In this document: positions 60,253 to 64,000 of the stretch, piece by piece
Position numbering within the stretch: position 1 is the stretch's first letter
How the letters are laid out: every line of letters begins with the position of its first letter
Origin: Lewinellaceae bacterium
GTDB taxonomy: Bacteria > Bacteroidota > Bacteroidia > Chitinophagales > Saprospiraceae
Reading direction: 5' to 3'
Length of the DNA: 64,000 bases
Assembly (NCBI GenBank): GCA_020636435.1
Contig: JACJXX010000001.1
Location: 5,122,501 to 5,186,500 of the forward strand
The notes under the pieces: generated by a model
What the model saw: only the letters and a program-made list of their open reading frames with translations
The model's database searches: none
What the model was told of the DNA's origin: nothing
Position numbers and translations under genes: made by a program

Positions 60253-62565
60253 GTAGACGGCCCGATGAAAGTGTGCGAAGGCGACGAGGTATGCCTGGAT
60301 GCTATAGTAACGCCAAATGCGCTGATGGCGATGGTAACGTGGACGGACGAGTCTGGCTCAGTTGTGGGCACAGGGTTGCAACTATGCGTAACGCCTGGCC
60401 CCGGCACTCATACATACACGGCAGTAGCCGACAACGGTTGCACGACTGCCATGGACATGGCCACAGTGCGGGTGCTGTCGGACACGACCAAGATAGAAAT
60501 CACGCCCGCCGACACAGTAACCCTTTGTGCACCAGAAGAAGTGTGCTTCGAAGTGACGGACACTTCCTTGTGGGATTGTATCCAGTGGGTAGACGCCAGT
60601 GGCGTCATAATTGGAACGGGCGGCAGCCTGTGCGTGACGACGACGAATCCCGGCTTGTCCTATTACATTGCCCGGGTAGACAGTACGCTGAGGTGTGTCA
60701 TTCCCGACACGGCGTATGTAGAGCTCGCGCCGCAGGACATCTCCGTTTCCGTTTCTCCGGATACCTCAAAGCTATGCGTGGGAGACATCGTCGGACTTAC
60801 GGCAACCGTTTTCCCGGATACTTCCATGGCAACGATCACCTGGTTTGATGACAGCGGCAATATCGTTGGTGACGGCAATAGCCTGGTTTTGGTTGCCAGT
60901 GAAGTAGGCGCATTTAAATTCACGGCAGTAGCCGACAACGGCTGCACGACCGCCATGGATATGGCATGGGTTTACGTCTTTGCGGAAGACACCAAGCTGG
61001 AGATCGACCCGGACAGGTTGATAGTATGCACCCCCGACACGGTTTGTCTTACCGTCCAGTTTCCCACTCCGGAATGTTTGGTATGGACAACCCTGGATGG
61101 AACAGTAGTAGGCACCGGCGAAAAGCTGTGCTTCGTGCCTGAACCAGGAGAGAATGTCTTCATCGCCGACATCCCGGGAGTAGATTGTATAGAAGCGGAT
61201 ACCGCTGTGGTCATTCTGGCTGTTCCTGATCTTTCCGTTGAAGTCATGCCTTCCGATACCATTGTCTGCCAGGGCGATTCCGTCAAATTGACGGCGATCG
61301 TCACTCCGGACGATGCCATGGCGGATATTACCTGGTACGATGAAGACTACGAGCCACTGGGCGAAACGGGCATGATGATCACCGTCAGTCCGGATACTAC
61401 GGGTGCGTTTACTTACATCGCTATTGCCGACAATGGTTGTGCTGCCGACACGGCCATGGCTACCATTATAGTGGTGGACAGCATGAAGCTGGCCATTACG
61501 CCTGGTGACACCATCCTTTGCGCTCCGGATACGCTGAAGCTTTCGGTGGAAAACGAGGGAAGCGACTACGTCGTCTGGTACGATGAAAATGGCGATTCCA
61601 TCGGTACGGGAATGATGATTACTGTAGTTCCGGACTATGGCATACACAGCTATATCGCCCAAATACCCGAGGCGGATTGCGTGGAAGGAGATACCGTAAT
61701 GGTCAAAGTATTGCCGGATACCCTCGATCTGAATGTCATAGCCTCCGACTCCCTGGTTTGTGCCGGCGATGAGATCACGTTCACAGCCCAACTCGATCCG
61801 GACTGGACCATGGCTCAAGTCACCTGGTACGATGAGATGGATGAGGAAGCCGGTTCAGGCGATACGTTGATAGTGGCCGCCTTTGCTGGCCCCAATACCT
61901 ACTACGCTGTCGCGGATAACGGCTGTGTCACGGCGAGTGACACGGCTACCGTTGAGGGCAAAGAGCTGATGCTTGACATCTCTGCTGTTCCGCCAACAAT
62001 ATGCGCGGATATGGGAGAACAAAGCCAGCTTGCTGTTACTGGATGTGCCGACTGTACCTACACCTGGGATAATACTTCCGGAACGCTCAGCGATCCGAGT
62101 ATTTCGAACCCAATTGCTACTCCAAATGTGACAACTACCTACTCGGTTACCATTACCGATGGAGTGTGCACAGAAACGTTGAGTGTGACGGTTACCGTTG
62201 AAGACTGCCCGGTAGACTGCCCGGTAGAGGAGTTCTATATCGCCACGGCCTTTACGCCCAACAATGATGATATCAACGATTTCGTCTGCCTGCGCAGCGA
62301 GCATTTTGATAAATTCAGCGAGATTGAACTCATGATTTATAACCGCTGGGGCCAAGAGGTATTCCGCGAGAGTTATACTGTAGGTTCTTTAGGTGCGGGT
62401 AAATTCCCGGATGCAGATTTCTTCTGCTGGGACGGTATGTTCAAAGGAGAGGTCTTGCCGCCGGATGTTTATGGCTACTACCTCCGCGTCGTATGTCCGG
62501 AAACGGATGATCGAGCAGAGGAGGTCAGAGAGCAAAAAGGGAATATTTCGCTGTTGCAACGATAG
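59890..62565 (+). CDS. SprB-like giant adhesin, C-terminal part with type B sorting domain
   Basis: 891 codons in the frame reached by a -1 change. It continues the Ig-like series directly (TPGAGTHKYTVTVGNGCATA), with five more, increasingly divergent modules (for example CQGDSVKLTAIVTPDDAMAD), then a last module with CADMGEQSQLAVTGC. The C-terminal 100 residues are a gliding-motility-associated type B sorting domain (IATAFTPNNDDINDFVCLRS, then IELMIYNRWGQEVFRESY, WDG, VYGYYLRVVC, KGNISLLQR). It is very likely part of one gene with 54770-59827; the start codon given by position is artificial. A terminator lies 171 bases downstream. Confidence 0.9.
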   Translation: MTPGAGTHKYTVTVGNGCATAMAMATVRVLSDTTKIEIAPADTVTLCAPEEVCFTVTDTTLWDCIEWVDAGGAVVGTGGSLCVMPTAPGLYWYVAQVNNALRCVIPDTAYVKLVPDSLDVSVDGPMKVCEGDEVCLDAIVTPNALMAMVTWTDESGSVVGTGLQLCVTPGPGTHTYTAVADNGCTTAMDMATVRVLSDTTKIEITPADTVTLCAPEEVCFEVTDTSLWDCIQWVDASGVIIGTGGSLCVTTTNPGLSYYIARVDSTLRCVIPDTAYVELAPQDISVSVSPDTSKLCVGDIVGLTATVFPDTSMATITWFDDSGNIVGDGNSLVLVASEVGAFKFTAVADNGCTTAMDMAWVYVFAEDTKLEIDPDRLIVCTPDTVCLTVQFPTPECLVWTTLDGTVVGTGEKLCFVPEPGENVFIADIPGVDCIEADTAVVILAVPDLSVEVMPSDTIVCQGDSVKLTAIVTPDDAMADITWYDEDYEPLGETGMMITVSPDTTGAFTYIAIADNGCAADTAMATIIVVDSMKLAITPGDTILCAPDTLKLSVENEGSDYVVWYDENGDSIGTGMMITVVPDYGIHSYIAQIPEADCVEGDTVMVKVLPDTLDLNVIASDSLVCAGDEITFTAQLDPDWTMAQVTWYDEMDEEAGSGDTLIVAAFAGPNTYYAVADNGCVTASDTATVEGKELMLDISAVPPTICADMGEQSQLAVTGCADCTYTWDNTSGTLSDPSISNPIATPNVTTTYSVTITDGVCTETLSVTVTVEDCPVDCPVEEFYIATAFTPNNDDINDFVCLRSEHFDKFSEIELMIYNRWGQEVFRESYTVGSLGAGKFPDADFFCWDGMFKGEVLPPDVYGYYLRVVCPETDDRAEEVREQKGNISLLQR

Positions 62566-62589
62566 CTGGACTTGGAACGGCCTGGTGTT

Positions 62590-62626
62590 TAAGTCGGAAG
62601 TTGGAAAGCGGAAGTCGGAAAATCGG
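62590..62626 (+). repeat. Heptad array, CGGAAGT type, single arm
   Basis: AAGTCGG, AAGTTGG, AAAGCGG, AAGTCGG at a 7-nt period just behind the adhesin gene; same unit as in the left arm at 10683-10710. No inverted arm follows. Confidence 0.65.
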
Positions 62627-62735
62627 CATCGAACGCTCATTTAGCATCGCATTCTGACACGTCTGGCCAGCCGGTCAAGCTTCCGGCTTTAAACAGGGGC
62701 AGGTCTGAAGCCCAGGGCGATACTACCTATCAAAT

Positions 62736-62779
62736 AAAAAAGCTGGGAGGTGTCTTTGTGATGCCTTCCAGCTTTTTTT
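62736..62779 (+). terminator. Rho-independent terminator of the adhesin operon
   Basis: An 11-bp stem AAGCTGGGAGG / CCTTCCAGCTT (one G-T pair), 13-base loop, flanked by A-run on the left and T7 on the right, so it can work in both directions. Confidence 0.85.
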
Positions 62780-62893
62780 ATTGGGGGTTTATAGATTCTG
62801 GACAAAATCTCCAATGGACCAGGATATTTTCAAAGATCACTTTCTAAATCCATTGACAATTAGGATAATATCCGTATACTTGGGTGATTATTT

Positions 62894-63505
62894 ATGATTA
62901 AAGTTTTGAGTATGGATGAAAATAAAATCGTTGTCTTTCAGGAAAAGCAAATCCGGCGCGTCTGGCATAAGGAGGAATGGTGGTTCTCTGTCATTGATGT
63001 TGTGGAGATATTGAGTGAGAGCAAAAATTCTCGTCGGTATTGGAGCGACTTGAAAAGAAAGTTGAAAAAGGAGGGGTACAATCAGTTGTACGAAAATATC
63101 GTACAACTGAAATTAGAAGCTGCCGACGGTAAAAAATACAGCACCGATTGTGCCAATACCGAAACCATGTTTCGTATCATTCAATCTATTCCTTCCCCAA
63201 ATGCAGAGCCCTTCAAACGATGGTTAGCAAAGGTCGGATATGAGCGGGTACAGGAAATTGAAAACCCAGAGCTTGCCGCCCAGAGAGCGCGGGAATATTA
63301 CAAAGCCCTTGGGTATGATGAGAAGTGGATCGATAACCGCCTTAAATCCATTCAGGTACGCGGCCAGCTTACGGACGAGTGGAAGGGCAGAGGGGTAAAG
63401 GAGGGACTGGAATATGCGATACTCACCGCAGAAATCAGCCGTGCGACTTTTGGCTTGGTGCCCTCTGAATATAAAGACCTCAAAGGCTTAAAGCGTGAGA
63501 ATTAA
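62894..63505 (+). CDS. BRO-family / phage antirepressor-like protein, C-terminally truncated
   Basis: 203 residues. The N-terminal BRO domain is clear: IRRVWHKEEWWFSVIDVVEI, then SRRYWSDLKRKLKKEG, DCANTETMFRIIQSIPSPNA and FKRWLAKVGYERVQEIENPE. This family, which includes DinD-like proteins, binds DNA. Usual members run to about 270-290 residues and continue past LKGLKREN with a further conserved segment; here the frame stops right there, so the C-terminus is missing. The ATG at 62894 gives MIKVLSMDENKI; ATG 62912 is an alternative. No other phage gene is in sight, and AT content is higher than around it. Confidence 0.83.
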   Translation: MIKVLSMDENKIVVFQEKQIRRVWHKEEWWFSVIDVVEILSESKNSRRYWSDLKRKLKKEGYNQLYENIVQLKLEAADGKKYSTDCANTETMFRIIQSIPSPNAEPFKRWLAKVGYERVQEIENPELAAQRAREYYKALGYDEKWIDNRLKSIQVRGQLTDEWKGRGVKEGLEYAILTAEISRATFGLVPSEYKDLKGLKREN

Positions 63506-63636
63506 CGATATTGTATTTTTCTAAACCTCGAAATCTCCGTCGGCTATTGGCTAATTTAAGATAAGGGGTTGCCAATAAAAGATGAATTAAGTAGCTTTAA
63601 ATGCGTTCTATTATCTTTTCAATAACCCCTATTATT

Positions 63637-64000
63637 ATGCAATCCAATCAACACCTTCAGCCCGGGAGAATAATTATTGCCAGCCTGATCCTCTATTTGT
63701 TTTCTACAGGTATTTCATTCGCTCAGGATAATGATGTAACCGAATGCCCTTACTTCAACGTAGTCAGTACGGATACCGCCGGCGTTGTTTTTTCTCTTAT
63801 TTCTACGAATGTCAATGCTACGGTCAGCGGGGTGATAGCTAATGTTGAGGTAGAGCAGATGTACCTCAATGCCGGCGACTCCACAATTGACGCCACCTAT
63901 GTTTTCCCCATGTCCTCCAAGGCTGCCGTCTATGGTATGGAAATGATTGTCAACGAGCGAACGATAAGAGCGGAAATAAGGAGAAAGGACGAAGCTCAGG
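63637..64000 (+). CDS. VIT-domain (inter-alpha-trypsin-like) protein, 5' part
   Basis: The gene runs off the right edge; 121 residues are visible. The signal peptide (IIIASLILYLFSTGISFAQ, about 12-30) is followed by a vault/inter-alpha-trypsin domain: ATVSGVIANVEVEQMYLNAG, DATYVFPMSSKAAVYGMEM and RTIRAEIRRKDEAQ. In other members a von Willebrand A domain follows, which cannot be checked here. In-frame ATG 63601 is an alternative start, but the signal peptide favours 63637. A TTATCTTTTC at about 63611 resembles a -7 box, and would support the later start. Confidence 0.85.
   Translation, partial: MQSNQHLQPGRIIIASLILYLFSTGISFAQDNDVTECPYFNVVSTDTAGVVFSLISTNVNATVSGVIANVEVEQMYLNAGDSTIDATYVFPMSSKAAVYGMEMIVNERTIRAEIRRKDEAQ

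Noticed and set aside
62894..63505. Prophage at the right end
   Set aside because: Only one phage-type gene is present, with no integrase, structural or lysis genes in the neighbourhood.

Overview
The window is a chromosomal segment, roughly 55 percent GC by eye, from a Bacteroidota bacterium, most likely of the Saprospiria (Phaeodactylibacter/Lewinella/Haliscomenobacter-like). The lineage call rests on secreted proteins with type IX secretion (T9SS) sorting domains, a PorP/SprF protein, a SprB-like adhesin with a gliding-motility-type C-terminus, promoters of the TTG-N19-TAnnTTTG type, and the pheT/zapA/rny gene order. It is inferred from gene content, not from a marker gene. No rRNA, tRNA or CRISPR array was seen.

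Layout. 1-4003: housekeeping block pheT (cut by the window edge), a small coiled-coil gene, zapA and rny, closed by a terminator. 4034-10444: an orphan ModA-like lipoprotein, a DUF4058 gene, an insertion sequence with perfect ends, a heavy-metal-associated (HMA) protein, a T9SS cargo protein and a hemolysin III-type membrane protein. 10921-18950: an ABC exporter, a second insertion sequence with an 8-bp target duplication, an S9 peptidase and a family-39 glycosyltransferase. 19085-22805: a probable operon of an SCP2 protein, dipeptide epimerase, PLP-dependent synthase and serine hydrolase.

22889-27251 is an AT-rich defence island. It holds an EcoRV-type restriction-modification pair and a Schlafen-like AlbA_2/ATPase protein that ends in an RNA-recognition motif (RRM). 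The island lies between a deleted remnant and the intact copy of a second dipeptide-epimerase gene. That epimerase, a creatininase-family hydrolase, a GH3-fragment/serine hydrolase and a PBP4-type carboxypeptidase follow, suggesting cell-wall peptide turnover. 33925-35058 holds a broken FISUMP gene and a tandem pair of units bounded by short inverted repeats; one unit carries an intact DUF559 endonuclease gene and the other an internally deleted version.

35240-41342 holds an NhaC antiporter, a gamma-carbonic-anhydrase-like protein and an arsenic region: ArsR, a 34-bp palindrome, a phosphatase/arsenate-reductase-like protein, ACR3, then ArsM and an ECF sigma factor with a four-cysteine tail on the other strand. 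41636-44326 holds transglutaminase-like and NlpC/P60 proteins. 44448-62565 is a surface/T9SS cluster: two beta-helix proteins, two TPR/PD40/OmpA-like lipid-free periplasmic or outer-membrane proteins, PorP/SprF, and a giant adhesin (about 2,600 residues if one frame break is repaired) with 498-bp tandem repeats. The right end has a truncated BRO-type antirepressor and the start of a VIT-domain protein.

The intergenic DNA is rich in short repeat families: inverted arrays with a 7-nt period, and REP-like palindromes. The best candidates for something undescribed are the Schlafen-RRM fusion, the DUF559/inverted-repeat units, and the cysteine-tailed sigma factor beside arsM.
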